Translations under genes and position numbers: made by a program
Notes under the pieces: model-generated
Told to the model about the DNA's origin: nothing
What the model saw: the letters and a program-made list of their open reading frames with translations, nothing else
Database searches by the model: none
Shown: in pieces, positions 50,507 through 59,761 of the stretch
How the letters are laid out: each line of letters opens with the position of its first letter
Position numbering within the stretch: the stretch's first letter is position 1
Assembly (NCBI GenBank): GCA_900543145.1
Contig: UQPZ01000003.1
Coordinates: forward strand, 124,001 to 188,000
Length of the DNA stretch: 64,000 nt
Direction: 5' to 3'
Origin: an uncultured Ruminococcus sp.
Lineage (GTDB): Bacteria; Bacillota; Clostridia; Oscillospirales; Ruminococcaceae

Positions 50507-53317
50507 TTATTCAATTGATTTCAAGGATTCAACCATATCTATTTTCTTAAGCTTAAAGTGCAGAACAATGTTTACAGCCGCCGCAAATACCATTGTAAGC
50601 AGCGCTCCGAAAAGATACGCCCACCATATTAGTGTACGGTTGAACATTACAATATCTATCTCTGTAGTTATTACTACGAAATAGTGCAGTATCCTGCCCA
50701 TTCCAAGACCGATAGCTATTCCTATCAGAGCCGAAATTATATTTTCCCTGTAAATATAAGCAGAAGTCTCTCCGTCGTAAAAGCCCAGTACCTTTATTGT
50801 GGCGATCTCCCTGACACGTTCTGTTATATTTATATTTGCAAGATTATACAGAACTATTACCGCCAGAAGTCCGGCGCAGAAAATAAGCAGCAGCACAATA
50901 GTATTCAGACTGTCTACTGAATTCAGGAATCCGCGGCTGCTGTCCGTTTTAGAGGTCATTCCGAGAAAATCGTTGGAATCACTTATAAGCTTTTCCTTAA
51001 AGGCATTTTCGTCCGCACCGCTGTTCAGCTTGATATAAGAGAGATTGTAAACAGGCTTTTCTCCGTAAAGCTCTTCATACAGACCGGCGGTCATATATAC
51101 ATAATGCAGTGCATAATTCTTTACTACTGCTCCGATCCTGACTTTTATATTGTCCTTGCCGACAACTGAAATATCGAAGCTGTCACCTTCTTTAAGATCA
51201 AGCATTTTTGCAAGCTTCTCGGTTATTACTACCTCGTTTCCGTTAAGCCTGCATTCCTTGCCGCCTTTGACGCTGCTGAGAGCAATATATTCATTCAGCC
51301 GATCTTCATATTGCGGAACAACTACGCTTACCGACTGTGAATTACTGCCGCTTTCAGCAGTGGATTCGGTCAGAGAAAAGGCGATACAACCGCTTACCTC
51401 ATCATAACCCGAAAGCTGTTCTAACGGAGAAGGAGAATTTTCAAGACTGTCGCTGTTCATTACGACTACTGCGTCGTATCTGAATACCTCATTAAACTGC
51501 TTATCTGCAATAGACTTTATCGAATACTTCAATCCGAAGCCGGTCACTATAAGCGCCGTACATCCTGCAACGCCGACTATCGTCATTAAAAAACGCTTTT
51601 TATATCTAAAAAGATTCCTTACCGTTACCTTAGCCAAAAAGTCAAGCCGCTTCCAGATAAAGCCGATCTTTTCAAGTATCACCCGTCTGCCTGAAACAGG
51701 AGGCTTGGGCCGCATAAGCTGTGACGGCTGTGAATTAAGCTCACTTATACAAGAATAGACCACTGCCGAGCAGGTACAGGCAAGCGAAACCACCATACAA
51801 AGCAGCAGATAAAGCGGCTTGAAGGGAGTATTTATACTTGGGATATTATACATTATCTTATAGCTGCCGTAGATTATATAGGGGAATATCTGTAATCCTG
51901 CCGCAGTTCCAATGGCGCTTCCCAGTACCGCTGCAAGAGCGGCATAGGAAAGATACTTTGATATTATTTTAGCAGAAGAATAACCCAGCGCCTTATAGGT
52001 ACCTATCTGTATCCTCTGCTCCTCCACCATTCTGGTCATGGTAGTAAGACATACAAGCGCAGCTATCAGTATAAAGAATACAGGAAAAACCTTTGCGACC
52101 GCGTCAACCTTTTCGCTGTCATTTTTAAAGGAACTGTAATCGGCGCTTGAAAACCTGTCCTGTTCATATATTTTCAGCTCGGGAGCGCTTTCAAGCTTTT
52201 CGGAAAAGCTGTCTATCTCTGACCTTGCTGCGGAAAGCATTGCCGCATACTTATCATCGGCAGCCGTACTTCCGGAATTTCTTGCTTCAATAAGCTCTGA
52301 AAGGATATCTAAATCATTCTGTGCCTGAACTATTTTGGACCTCAGCAGGTACGCCTTTGCGCTGTCCTTATTCTCCAGCTGTTCATACTGCGACTTTGCA
52401 GATCTCAGCTCCTCGCTTCCCCGTGATTCCATAGCCTTAAGCGTATCGGTATCCGAACTCAGCACCGTTTCCAGAGTATCGGCTTCGCCTTGAGCGTCCG
52501 CTATTTTCTTTTCAGAATCCGCTCTCAGCTTATTATATCTGGTCTGAACGCTGTCTGAAAAGGCTTTTACCGCTTCGGTCTTCTTCTCGTTTACCGCATC
52601 GGTATACTCCTGAGAAAACGGATCATATCCGTCAAGACCCTCAAAGGTCATATAAAGCTCGCTGTAGTAGTCGAGTACGAAATCCTCTTCAGGAACTATT
52701 ATGTAGCTCTGAACTGTTCCGTTGCCTACATTCGTAGCGTCACGCTCATAGCCTATGTAAAGCGGAGAGGTTACTATTCCCACAATTTCAAAGGTATCGG
52801 TTGAAAAGGTATCGAGGATATCCTCGTTCTCTGACGGAGAAGCTAAGGTCAGCTTATTCCCCACCTTAAAGGTAGACGGAGAGGACATTTTTACCTCTAC
52901 CACACATTCGCCTGAGCTTTCAGGCATTCTTCCTTCAAGCAGTACAGGCTTGTTTATACGGTTCGGACTGTCCTCCGGTACGTTTGCATTATAGGACATT
53001 ACCTTTAAAACGCAGTTCTGATTATTATAATGATAGAAAACGTCCTTTGAATAACCGGGAAGAGCGCCTTTTACTCCGTCGGCATTTCTTACCGCCTGAA
53101 CGTCCTCGGATCTGATCCCGATATTTGACATAAGCTTATAGTCCATAAGCCTGTTGTCGATAAAATACTGTGAGGCGGTATCTATCATATCAGGCATAGT
53201 AGCCTTTATTCCGGAAAAAAATCCGCACCCCAGCGCAATAATAGTAAAAATAGAAAGAAACCTGCTCAGTGAATGCTTTATTTCACGGACAGTATCAAGC
53301 AGCAAAGCGTTTTTCAT
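50507..53317 (-). CDS. FtsX-type ABC transporter permease
   Basis: A 936-aa membrane protein with two FtsX modules: an N-terminal helix (FLSIFTIIALGCGFFSGI), a large extracytoplasmic part, a coiled coil at about residues 265-345 (Asp/Glu/Lys/Gln-rich, DAQGEADTLETVLSSDTD), three helices near 410-510, a second extracytoplasmic part and three C-terminal helices. MTRMVEEQRIQIGTYKALGYS and REIATIKVLGFYD are the hallmark FtsX cytoplasmic loops. Such permeases work with a MacB-like ATPase, which is not next to it here. AAAGGAG 8-9 nt before the ATG. Confidence 0.92.
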   Translation of the reverse strand: MKNALLLDTVREIKHSLSRFLSIFTIIALGCGFFSGIKATMPDMIDTASQYFIDNRLMDYKLMSNIGIRSEDVQAVRNADGVKGALPGYSKDVFYHYNNQNCVLKVMSYNANVPEDSPNRINKPVLLEGRMPESSGECVVEVKMSSPSTFKVGNKLTLASPSENEDILDTFSTDTFEIVGIVTSPLYIGYERDATNVGNGTVQSYIIVPEEDFVLDYYSELYMTFEGLDGYDPFSQEYTDAVNEKKTEAVKAFSDSVQTRYNKLRADSEKKIADAQGEADTLETVLSSDTDTLKAMESRGSEELRSAKSQYEQLENKDSAKAYLLRSKIVQAQNDLDILSELIEARNSGSTAADDKYAAMLSAARSEIDSFSEKLESAPELKIYEQDRFSSADYSSFKNDSEKVDAVAKVFPVFFILIAALVCLTTMTRMVEEQRIQIGTYKALGYSSAKIISKYLSYAALAAVLGSAIGTAAGLQIFPYIIYGSYKIMYNIPSINTPFKPLYLLLCMVVSLACTCSAVVYSCISELNSQPSQLMRPKPPVSGRRVILEKIGFIWKRLDFLAKVTVRNLFRYKKRFLMTIVGVAGCTALIVTGFGLKYSIKSIADKQFNEVFRYDAVVVMNSDSLENSPSPLEQLSGYDEVSGCIAFSLTESTAESGSNSQSVSVVVPQYEDRLNEYIALSSVKGGKECRLNGNEVVITEKLAKMLDLKEGDSFDISVVGKDNIKVRIGAVVKNYALHYVYMTAGLYEELYGEKPVYNLSYIKLNSGADENAFKEKLISDSNDFLGMTSKTDSSRGFLNSVDSLNTIVLLLIFCAGLLAVIVLYNLANINITERVREIATIKVLGFYDGETSAYIYRENIISALIGIAIGLGMGRILHYFVVITTEIDIVMFNRTLIWWAYLFGALLTMVFAAAVNIVLHFKLKKIDMVESLKSIE

Positions 53318-53340
53318 TTTACAGGCTCCTTTCCTTAAAA

Positions 53341-54342
53341 CTATCGTGCGTCTACAAAGCCTACCTTACGATATACCTTTGTTAAAGTCTTCTGAGTGAT
53401 TCTCTCGGCTCTCTGCGCTCCGTCGATATAGCACTCTCTGAGATACGCCTTATCGTTTATAAGCCTTGCAAACTCGTTTCTGACAGGCTCAAGATGATCT
53501 GCTACCGCTTCGCCTACTGCCAGCTTGAAATCGCCGTAGCCCTTTCCAGAAAATTCAGACTCTGTTTCGGCAAAGCTTTTTCCGGTTACAGCCGAATAGA
53601 TCGTCATAAGATTGTTTATTCCGTCCTTGCCCTCGGCATATCTTACCTCGGCTTCCGAATCTGTTACCGCTCTTTTGAATTTGCGGATTATCGTATCCTT
53701 ATCGTCAAGTATCAGAATGCAGGCATTGGGGTTTTCATCTGATTTAGACATTTTCTTAGACGGCTCCTGGAGCGACATTACCTTAGCGCCCGTTTTGGGG
53801 ATAAACGGCTCGGGAAGTGTAAAGAAATCTCCATAGCGCTGATTAAAACGCTGAGCTATATTCCTCGCAAGCTCCAGATGCTGCTTTTGGTCTATACCGA
53901 TAGGAACAAGGTCGGCGTTATACGCCAAAATATCTGCCGCCATAAGCACAGGATAGGTAAACAGCCCCGCATTTATATTATCCGCATGCTTGGCTGATTT
54001 GTCCTTGAACTGAGTCATTCTTGTAAGCTCGCCGAACTGAGTAGCGCAGCTTAAAACCCAGCTAAGCTCGGCATGGCACTTATTATGACTCTGGAAAAAA
54101 AGTATTGACTTTTTGGGGTCAAGTCCGCACGCCTGAAGCAGAGCGTATGCCTGCATTGAATTCTGCCTGAGCTTAACGGGATCCTGTCTTACCGTTATAG
54201 CGTGAAGGTCAACTATCGAATATACACAGTTGTATTCATCCTGAAGCGGTCCCCAGTTTTTTACCGCTCCCAGATAATTGCCCAGAGTAAAGGTTCCCGT
54301 AGGCTGGATACCGCTGAAAATCAGTTTCTTATCGTCGCTCAT
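53341..54342 (-). CDS. trpS: Tryptophanyl-tRNA synthetase
   Basis: A class I synthetase of 333 aa. FSGIQPTGTFTLGNYLGAVK holds the HIGH-like TLGN; KMSKS appears intact as KKMSKSDENPNACI. VGIDQKQHLELARNIAQRFN is conserved in bacterial TrpRS. The ATG at 54342 is preceded by a hairpin and then GGAGGA (54388-54393). It follows a membrane protein gene by 102 nt. No T-box is visible. Confidence 0.97.
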   Translation of the reverse strand: MSDDKKLIFSGIQPTGTFTLGNYLGAVKNWGPLQDEYNCVYSIVDLHAITVRQDPVKLRQNSMQAYALLQACGLDPKKSILFFQSHNKCHAELSWVLSCATQFGELTRMTQFKDKSAKHADNINAGLFTYPVLMAADILAYNADLVPIGIDQKQHLELARNIAQRFNQRYGDFFTLPEPFIPKTGAKVMSLQEPSKKMSKSDENPNACILILDDKDTIIRKFKRAVTDSEAEVRYAEGKDGINNLMTIYSAVTGKSFAETESEFSGKGYGDFKLAVGEAVADHLEPVRNEFARLINDKAYLRECYIDGAQRAERITQKTLTKVYRKVGFVDAR

Positions 54343-54393
54343 AATATTCGTCCGGCAGACTGAAAATTAAGTTCATGCTCCGGACTTTCCTCC
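54340..54393 (-). promoter_or_regulatory. SD-hairpin-start element at trpS
   Basis: GGAGGA (54388-54393) is separated from the trpS ATG by 46 nt. GTCCGG (54380-54385) and CCGGAC (54350-54355) pair perfectly over 6 bp with a 24-nt loop. Without the hairpin the gap is 10 nt. A 15-codon mini-ORF (54329-54376) starts in the loop and overlaps the true ATG in another frame; it contains no Trp codon. Confidence 0.55.
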
Positions 54394-54444
54394 GTTTCGT
54401 GAAAAATATTGTTTATGCTTTGAATAACAATGCCAAAGGCTTTT

Positions 54445-54900
54445 CTAATCCTCCGGATCTTCTCCGTTATCGTCTACGCCTATACGCCTCACGTCAAAAA
54501 TGTATTTTACCGCTCCGATCACAAATACCGCAGGAGCGGCAATAAGAATATACATAAGCACATTAATGGAAAATAATGCTCCGAACAGCATTATCGAAAG
54601 TATCGCCGCTGCGTCGAGAGCGATAAAGCACATATAAGTTCTTACCGCAGATAGCGCCGGAACAGGATCAGCTTCATCTGAGCTTTTCCTGACAAAGCCT
54701 GTAAGCGACGGCTTGAATATCAGGATTCCCAGAATTATTATCAGAACGGCGCAGATAACTCCGTTGATAACAAACGAATTGCTGTTCATTTCCACTATGT
54801 TGAGATATATCAGAAAGCAGTCAGCGGCGGCGCAGGCGCATAAGGCGAACAGCGAAACCGTTGTCAGTATGATCTGCAAAAGCGTAAAAGGAACTTTCAT
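54445..54900 (-). CDS. Uncharacterised membrane protein
   Basis: A 151-aa protein with four predicted membrane helices (FTLLQIILTTVSLFALCACA, then FVINGVICAVLIIILGILIF, a third and a fourth around residues 85-135) and short charged ends. No domain is recognised. The ATG at 54900 is chosen because it lies 8 nt after a hairpin that follows a GGAGGGGAGG site. A GTG at 54915 is an alternative but lies in the hairpin arm. It precedes trpS. Confidence 0.75.
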   Translation of the reverse strand: MKVPFTLLQIILTTVSLFALCACAAADCFLIYLNIVEMNSNSFVINGVICAVLIIILGILIFKPSLTGFVRKSSDEADPVPALSAVRTYMCFIALDAAAILSIMLFGALFSINVLMYILIAAPAVFVIGAVKYIFDVRRIGVDDNGEDPED

Positions 54901-54950
54901 TTTACATATCCGCACATTTTATAAACAATTCTGTGCGGACCTCCCCTCCG
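54898..54950 (-). promoter_or_regulatory. SD-hairpin-start element at the membrane protein gene
   Basis: GGAGGGGAGG (54940-54949) directly abuts a perfect 7-bp hairpin, TCCGCAC (54933-54939) and GTGCGGA (54909-54915), 17-nt loop. The ATG at 54900 follows 8 nt later. The gap is 39 nt linear and 8 nt with the hairpin removed, an optimal distance. Confidence 0.6.
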
Positions 54951-54964
54951 ATAGCAATTGAGTT

Positions 54965-56158
54965 TCAGTCACCGAACATTTCCTTTGAAAGCCTTCCTAC
55001 CATTTCACAGCCCTTTACGATCTGCTCGTCTGTCGGAGTTGAGAAGTTGACTCTGAAAGATGCGGTCTTATCCGTTTCATTTATCATAAACGCTGTTCCG
55101 GGTACTAACGCTACCTTATATTCCTGAACCGCTCTTGAACAGAACGACATCATATCGCAGCCGGACGGAAGCGTACACCAGATAAACAATCCGCCCTCCG
55201 GCTTCGTGAAGGCAACCTTTGAAGAGAAATTCTTTTCGATCTCATTGATCATAAGCGAGCATTTATGCTTATATATATCACGCAGCGAAGCAAGATGTTT
55301 ATCCATATCGCATTTTTCAAGGAACTTATAGGCAAGAACCTGAGCCCAGATATTTGAATGAACATCAGCTACCTGCTTGCAGACTACGATCTTCTGTATA
55401 ATATCCTTAGGACCTACGGCGTAACCCACTCTGATACCGGGAGCAAGAACCTTTGAAAATGTTCCTGAATACATTACATGGCCGCTCTTATCCATACTTT
55501 TTATTGTCGGAATGTCCTCTCCGGAAAACCTGAGATCTCCGTAAGGGTTATCCTCCAGTATTACCGTATTATATTTCTGAGCAAGCTCAAGCACAGCCCT
55601 GCGCTTTTCTAGGCACATAGTCTGACCTGTAGGATTCTGGAAATTAGGAATAAGATAAATCAGCTTTACTCCTCCGTTTTTAAGGACTTCCTCCAGTTCC
55701 TCCAGATTAATTCCGTCAGGGTCAAGGGTTACTCCGCAAAGGGCTACGTTATACGACTTAAAAGCATTAAGAGATCCTATAAAGCAGGGCGATTCACACA
55801 CAAGAGTATCCCCCTCGTCGCATAATACCTTTGCAGTAAGCTCGTTTGCCTGCTGTGCACCGCTGGTAATTATGAGTTCGTCGGTTTTAGGATCAAATAT
55901 CCCGTCCTTTTCAAGACGCTTTTTCAGCTCATTTCTCAGAGGAGTATAGCCCTCCGTAACGCTGTACTGCAAAGCAAGGATAGGATCCTCTTCAAAAATT
56001 TCCGCCGAAAGACTTTTAAGCGTATCAACCGGAAAAGCCTCAGGCGCAGGGTTTCCTGCTGCAAACGAAATAACCTCCGGGTCGGATGTAAACTTGAGAA
56101 TTTCTCTTATAGCCGAAGCCTGAAGATGCGAAACCTTTTTAGAAAAACTGTATTCCAT
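54965..56158 (-). CDS. PLP-dependent aminotransferase (class I/II, 2-aminoadipate type)
   Basis: A fold-type I aminotransferase of 397 aa. ISFAAGNPAPEAFP near the N-terminus, TSGAQQANELTAKVLCDEGD, EDNPYGDLRFSG (cofactor Asp-x-x-Tyr) and the PLP lysine in YSGTFSKVLAPGIRVGY mark the family of MocR-like and 2-aminoadipate transaminases. No DNA-binding domain is present. The substrate is not defined. The ATG at 56158 has AAAGGA 9 nt upstream; an upstream in-frame start at 56203 lies in that gene's leader without a site. Confidence 0.93.
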   Translation of the reverse strand: MEYSFSKKVSHLQASAIREILKFTSDPEVISFAAGNPAPEAFPVDTLKSLSAEIFEEDPILALQYSVTEGYTPLRNELKKRLEKDGIFDPKTDELIITSGAQQANELTAKVLCDEGDTLVCESPCFIGSLNAFKSYNVALCGVTLDPDGINLEELEEVLKNGGVKLIYLIPNFQNPTGQTMCLEKRRAVLELAQKYNTVILEDNPYGDLRFSGEDIPTIKSMDKSGHVMYSGTFSKVLAPGIRVGYAVGPKDIIQKIVVCKQVADVHSNIWAQVLAYKFLEKCDMDKHLASLRDIYKHKCSLMINEIEKNFSSKVAFTKPEGGLFIWCTLPSGCDMMSFCSRAVQEYKVALVPGTAFMINETDKTASFRVNFSTPTDEQIVKGCEMVGRLSKEMFGD

Positions 56159-56424
56159 AATAAACATTCCTTTCAGCAGCGCCGTTCTTAAGACGATCTG
56201 CAAAATAATATTCTGACATTTTATTATAACATACTTTTATGAAAAAATAAAGACCTTTTAAGCTTTTTTTGCTTTAAATCGATGCGATCACAGAAAATAT
56301 CCGCGGTGAATAAAAATCCTGACTCGGCAGCGGCTCTTATACATAAGCAAAACAAAGCAGAGTGTAATATCAATGCACAGCTTGTCATAAAATAGAAAGA
56401 GTTCAAAAAGCGGAGGTATGTATT

Positions 56425-58137
56425 TTGAAAAAACAAAGTTTTCTTAAAGGCTCTGCCATTCTTATGGGAATGGTGATAATAACTAAGATACTGGGACTTA
56501 TGTATAAAATTCCGCTTACGCATATGCTTGGCGGTACCGGAATGGGGTATTTCTCCAGCGCATATGCGGTATTTACGCCGATATTCGCCATTGTAGTTTC
56601 AGGGATACCATCGACAATTGCTCGAATGGTAGCCGAAAACTACGCCTTTGAGCGTTACCGCAACGTAAGAAAAATAAAACGCACGGCAATGATAATATTC
56701 AGTACCGCAGGTCTTTCAGCTTCACTGCTTGTCCTTGCGCTTTCAAAGCTGCTTTCCGAAGGAGTAATTCATGAGCCGTCGGCGGTATGGTCGCTTATAG
56801 GAGTTGCACCGTCGGTCTTCCTCGGAACGATAATGTCTGTCGAAAGAGGATATTACGAAGGACTGAGAAATATGATACCTACTGCGGTTTCGGAAATAGT
56901 CGAAACCATATTCAAGCTTATTTTCGGACTTGGCTTTGCATATGCGGTAATGAACTACGCCGAAACTTCGTTTTATCAGACGGGAGGCTGCTTCGGTCAA
57001 TTCTGCCGAACTATCGAGGACGCACGGTCGACGGCTCTTCCTTTTATAACAGGCGCTTCGATCCTCGGAGTAACTCTGGCTACAGGAATAGGCAGCCTTT
57101 ACATAATAATTTCGGGAAAAATTCACGGCGACGGGATCACAAAACAAATGCTCGAACAGGACAAATCAACCGACAGGACGCTTACTCTTTTCAGACGGCT
57201 TGTAAAATACGCTGTACCTATAGCTGTCGCCTCGGTAATAACGACGCTTACCAATATGATAGATCTTATAACCATCAACCCATGTCTTTCAAAGGCAATT
57301 GAAAAAAACGTCATACTTTTTTCTCAGCTTACCGAAAATAACCTTACCTCTCAGACACTGCCTAACTTTATTTACGGCTCGTATACGGGACTTGCGGTAA
57401 CTATATTCGGACTTGTGCCGACGCTTACAGCTATGTTCGGCAAGAGCATACTTCCCAATCTTGCGGAATCATGGGCGAAAAAGGATCACAGCTGTATACA
57501 GCGAAATCTTTCGGGTATGCTTTTTATAACCTCGATAATCGCTGTCCCGTCGGGAATCGGGATCAGCCTTATGTCAAAGGAGATACTTGAATTTCTCTAC
57601 GGAGGAAGAACGGACGAGATCGCAGTTTCAGTACTGCCGCTGACTATTCTCGGAGCGGGAGTAATTTTTATGGGTATTTCAATTCCCTGCTTTTCAGCGC
57701 TTCAGACTATCGGAAAGCCTAAGCTGCCTGTTATAATAATGCTTGTAAGCGGCGCGGCAAAGCTGGTTTTCAATATTATCCTAATACCGATCCCTGCGCT
57801 TAATATTAGCGGCGCAGCAATTTCTACCGTAATTTCTCAGGGTATAATCTGTATCTGGTCTGCAGCGGCAATGCTGAAAACCTCGGGAGTAAGAATAAGC
57901 GCAAAGGAGATATTCGTAAAGCCGCTTTTTTCAGGACTCCTCTGCGGAGCTACGGCCAGACTCTTATACGACGTTCTCACAGTTTATCTGCCTTTTTCTC
58001 TGAATTACCGTTTAATTCTGCTTATTTCAATTTTTTCAGGTAGCATAATGTACTTTTTTTCACTGTATTTATTGTGCGTTTTGCCGAAAAAGCAAATTAA
58101 AGCATTTTTTTATAAAAAAATTTATAAAACCTATTGA
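56425..58137 (+). CDS. SpoVB/MurJ-like polysaccharide flippase
   Basis: A 570-aa membrane protein of the MOP flippase superfamily, with 14 predicted helices. FLKGSAILMGMVIITKILGLMYKIPLT and GTGMGYFSSAYAVFTPIF are typical of the SpoVB/YabM branch that moves lipid-linked cell-wall precursors. The TTG at 56425 has GGAGG 8 nt upstream. It lies before mazG, HU and rqcP, the same order as yabM-yabN-(hup)-yabO in Bacillus. A role in spore cortex or wall building is inferred. Confidence 0.9.
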   Translation: MKKQSFLKGSAILMGMVIITKILGLMYKIPLTHMLGGTGMGYFSSAYAVFTPIFAIVVSGIPSTIARMVAENYAFERYRNVRKIKRTAMIIFSTAGLSASLLVLALSKLLSEGVIHEPSAVWSLIGVAPSVFLGTIMSVERGYYEGLRNMIPTAVSEIVETIFKLIFGLGFAYAVMNYAETSFYQTGGCFGQFCRTIEDARSTALPFITGASILGVTLATGIGSLYIIISGKIHGDGITKQMLEQDKSTDRTLTLFRRLVKYAVPIAVASVITTLTNMIDLITINPCLSKAIEKNVILFSQLTENNLTSQTLPNFIYGSYTGLAVTIFGLVPTLTAMFGKSILPNLAESWAKKDHSCIQRNLSGMLFITSIIAVPSGIGISLMSKEILEFLYGGRTDEIAVSVLPLTILGAGVIFMGISIPCFSALQTIGKPKLPVIIMLVSGAAKLVFNIILIPIPALNISGAAISTVISQGIICIWSAAAMLKTSGVRISAKEIFVKPLFSGLLCGATARLLYDVLTVYLPFSLNYRLILLISIFSGSIMYFFSLYLLCVLPKKQIKAFFYKKIYKTY

Positions 58138-58202
58138 AATTTTTTTTGATTTGGGTTATGATTATAAAGTATCCTCTGGTTGCAGGGAAGGACTTTGATC
58201 AT

Positions 58203-59015
58203 ATGAACGGTGCTGTTAAAGAAATACTGAATAAGGAATCCTACGACGTTTACGACCTTGCCGAGATAGTTAAGATACTCAGGAGCGAAAACGGGTGTCC
58301 TTGGGATAAGGTTCAGACTCATCAATCAATACGCAAGGATTTTCTTGAAGAAGTCTATGAGGTAATTGACGCTATAGACTGCTGCGACCCGGAAATGCTA
58401 AGGGAAGAGTTGGGCGACGTACTGCTTCAGGTAATATTTCATACCGAGATCGAAAACGAAAGAAACATTTTTGATCTTAACGATGTAGCAAACGATATAT
58501 GCAGAAAGCTTATAATCAGACATCCTCACGTTTTCGGAGAAGTAAATGCCGACAGCGTAGATACGGTTCTTAAAAACTGGGACGCCATCAAAAAAGAAAC
58601 CAAGGGACAGGAAAGCTATACAGATACGCTGAAAAGCGTGCCAAGGGTATTTCCTGCTCTTATGCGGGCACAAAAGCTGGGCAAAAGGGCAGCGCGCGCA
58701 GGAATGGATTTTGATAATGCAAAAGAAGCTCTGAAAGCTCTGGAGGAAGAAGTAGGGGAACTTAAAGAGGCTTTCGCCGAAGGAAGACCCGAAGATATTG
58801 CCGACGAGCTGGGCGATGTGCTTTTTTCCTGCTGCAATACGGCAAGGCTTATGGAGCTTGACGCCGAGGAGGTTCTTACGGCAGCCAGCGACAAATTTCT
58901 ATCCAGATTTGAGCAGGCTGAAAATCTAATAAGGCAAGACGGGCTTGAAATGTCAGCCCTGAGCATAGACGAGCTTGACGTCTACTGGCGTAAGGCTAAG
59001 AAGTGTGTGAAGTAA
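58203..59015 (+). CDS. mazG: Nucleoside triphosphate pyrophosphohydrolase MazG
   Basis: An all-alpha NTP-PPase of about 270 aa with two MazG modules. LRSENGCPWDKVQTHQSIRK and FLEEVYEVIDAIDCCD, with LREELGDVLLQVIFHTEIE, give the first ExxE/ExxD metal site; ALEEEVGELKEAF and IADELGDVLFSCCN give the second. It removes non-canonical NTPs. The ATG at 58203 has AAGGA 10 nt upstream; an earlier ATG at 58158 and a TTG at 58134 are less likely. It follows the flippase by 65 nt. Confidence 0.94.
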   Translation: MNGAVKEILNKESYDVYDLAEIVKILRSENGCPWDKVQTHQSIRKDFLEEVYEVIDAIDCCDPEMLREELGDVLLQVIFHTEIENERNIFDLNDVANDICRKLIIRHPHVFGEVNADSVDTVLKNWDAIKKETKGQESYTDTLKSVPRVFPALMRAQKLGKRAARAGMDFDNAKEALKALEEEVGELKEAFAEGRPEDIADELGDVLFSCCNTARLMELDAEEVLTAASDKFLSRFEQAENLIRQDGLEMSALSIDELDVYWRKAKKCVK

Positions 59016-59083
59016 TCATTTGCTTCATGGGCAATAAATAAAAGCTCATACATTTCGTTAAAAATAATTTGGAGGTACTGAAA

Positions 59084-59359
59084 ATGACAAAGGCAGAATT
59101 GATCAATCTGATTGCAGAAAAAGGCGAGTATTCAAAGAAGGACGCTGAAAAAGCTCTTTCAACGGTAATTGATTCTATCAGCGAAACACTTGAAAAGGGT
59201 GAAAAGATTTCTCTCGTAGGCTTCGGCACATTCGAGGTTCGTGACAGAGCCGCTAAAGAAGCTATCAACCCTCTTACAAAAGAGCCTGTACACGTTCCGG
59301 CTAAGAAGGTTCCCGCTTTCAAGGCAGGAAAAGCTCTTAAGGAAGCCGTTAACAAGTAA
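59084..59359 (+). CDS. HU family DNA-binding protein
   Basis: A 91-aa nucleoid protein: TKAELINLIAEKGEYSKKDAEKAL, VGFGTFEVRDRAAKEAINPLT with the beta-arm, and PAKKVPAFKAGKALKEAVN. It bends and compacts DNA as a dimer. GGAGG lies 8 nt before the ATG at 59084; the earlier ATG at 59069 overlaps it. Confidence 0.97.
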   Translation: MTKAELINLIAEKGEYSKKDAEKALSTVIDSISETLEKGEKISLVGFGTFEVRDRAAKEAINPLTKEPVHVPAKKVPAFKAGKALKEAVNK

Positions 59360-59377
59360 TTTTTCAGCAGAAGCTTT

Positions 59378-59409
59378 GAACCTAGCCTGATTTTGGTTAG
59401 GTTCTTTTT
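59378..59409 (+). terminator. Terminator after HU
   Basis: GAACCTAGCC pairs with GGTTAGGTTC at 9 of 10 positions, followed by TTTTT. Some read-through to rqcP is possible since it starts 24 nt later. Confidence 0.8.
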
Positions 59410-59432
59410 CATCTGAAAGGAGAAGCAAATAT

Positions 59433-59675
59433 ATGAGATTAGACAAATATCTAAAGGTTACAAGGCTCATAAAAAGACGAACCGTTGCCAACGAAGCGTG
59501 CGATGCCGGGAAGATAACCGTAAATGAAAAAACAGCAAGAGCCTCCTACGACGTAAAAACCGGCGATATTATTCAAATAAACATGGGACAGAAACCGCTT
59601 AAGGTCAAGGTTCTCAGCGTTTCTGAACACGCTACCAAGGAAACTGCGGCAGACAATTATGTAATAATCGAATAG
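59433..59675 (+). CDS. rqcP: S4-domain RNA-binding protein RqcP (YabO/YlmH-like)
   Basis: An 80-aa single S4 domain: MRLDKYLKVTRLIKRRTVAN, AGKITVNEKTARASYDVKTGD and a C-terminal EHATKETAADNYVIIE. RqcP helps RqcH add alanine tails on stalled 50S subunits. AAAGGAG precedes the ATG by about 10 nt. Its position after HU is conserved in Firmicutes. Confidence 0.93.
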   Translation: MRLDKYLKVTRLIKRRTVANEACDAGKITVNEKTARASYDVKTGDIIQINMGQKPLKVKVLSVSEHATKETAADNYVIIE

Positions 59676-59682
59676 CTTTCAG

Positions 59683-59707
59683 CCGCCGGTATAAAACGGC
59701 GGTTTTT
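59683..59707 (+). terminator. Terminator after rqcP
   Basis: CCGCCG and CGGCGG pair over 6 bp with an 8-nt loop and are followed by TTTTTC. Confidence 0.8.
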
Positions 59708-59719
59708 CTGTATAAAAAC

Positions 59720-59748
59720 AAAAAAGTCCGGAACTCTCCGGACTTTTG
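59720..59748. terminator. Terminator after clpX, possibly bidirectional
   Basis: AGTCCGG (59725-59731) and CCGGACT (59738-59744) pair over 7 bp with a 6-nt loop. Both flanks are T-rich in the right sense, so it can serve clpX on the minus strand and back up the rqcP terminator. Confidence 0.8.
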
Positions 59749-59761
59749 TTATTCTTAGAGC

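Noticed and set aside
50507..53317. FtsX-like gene as part of a bacteriocin or antibiotic export operon
   Set aside because: No ATPase, two-component system or peptide gene lies next to it, so no specific role can be claimed.
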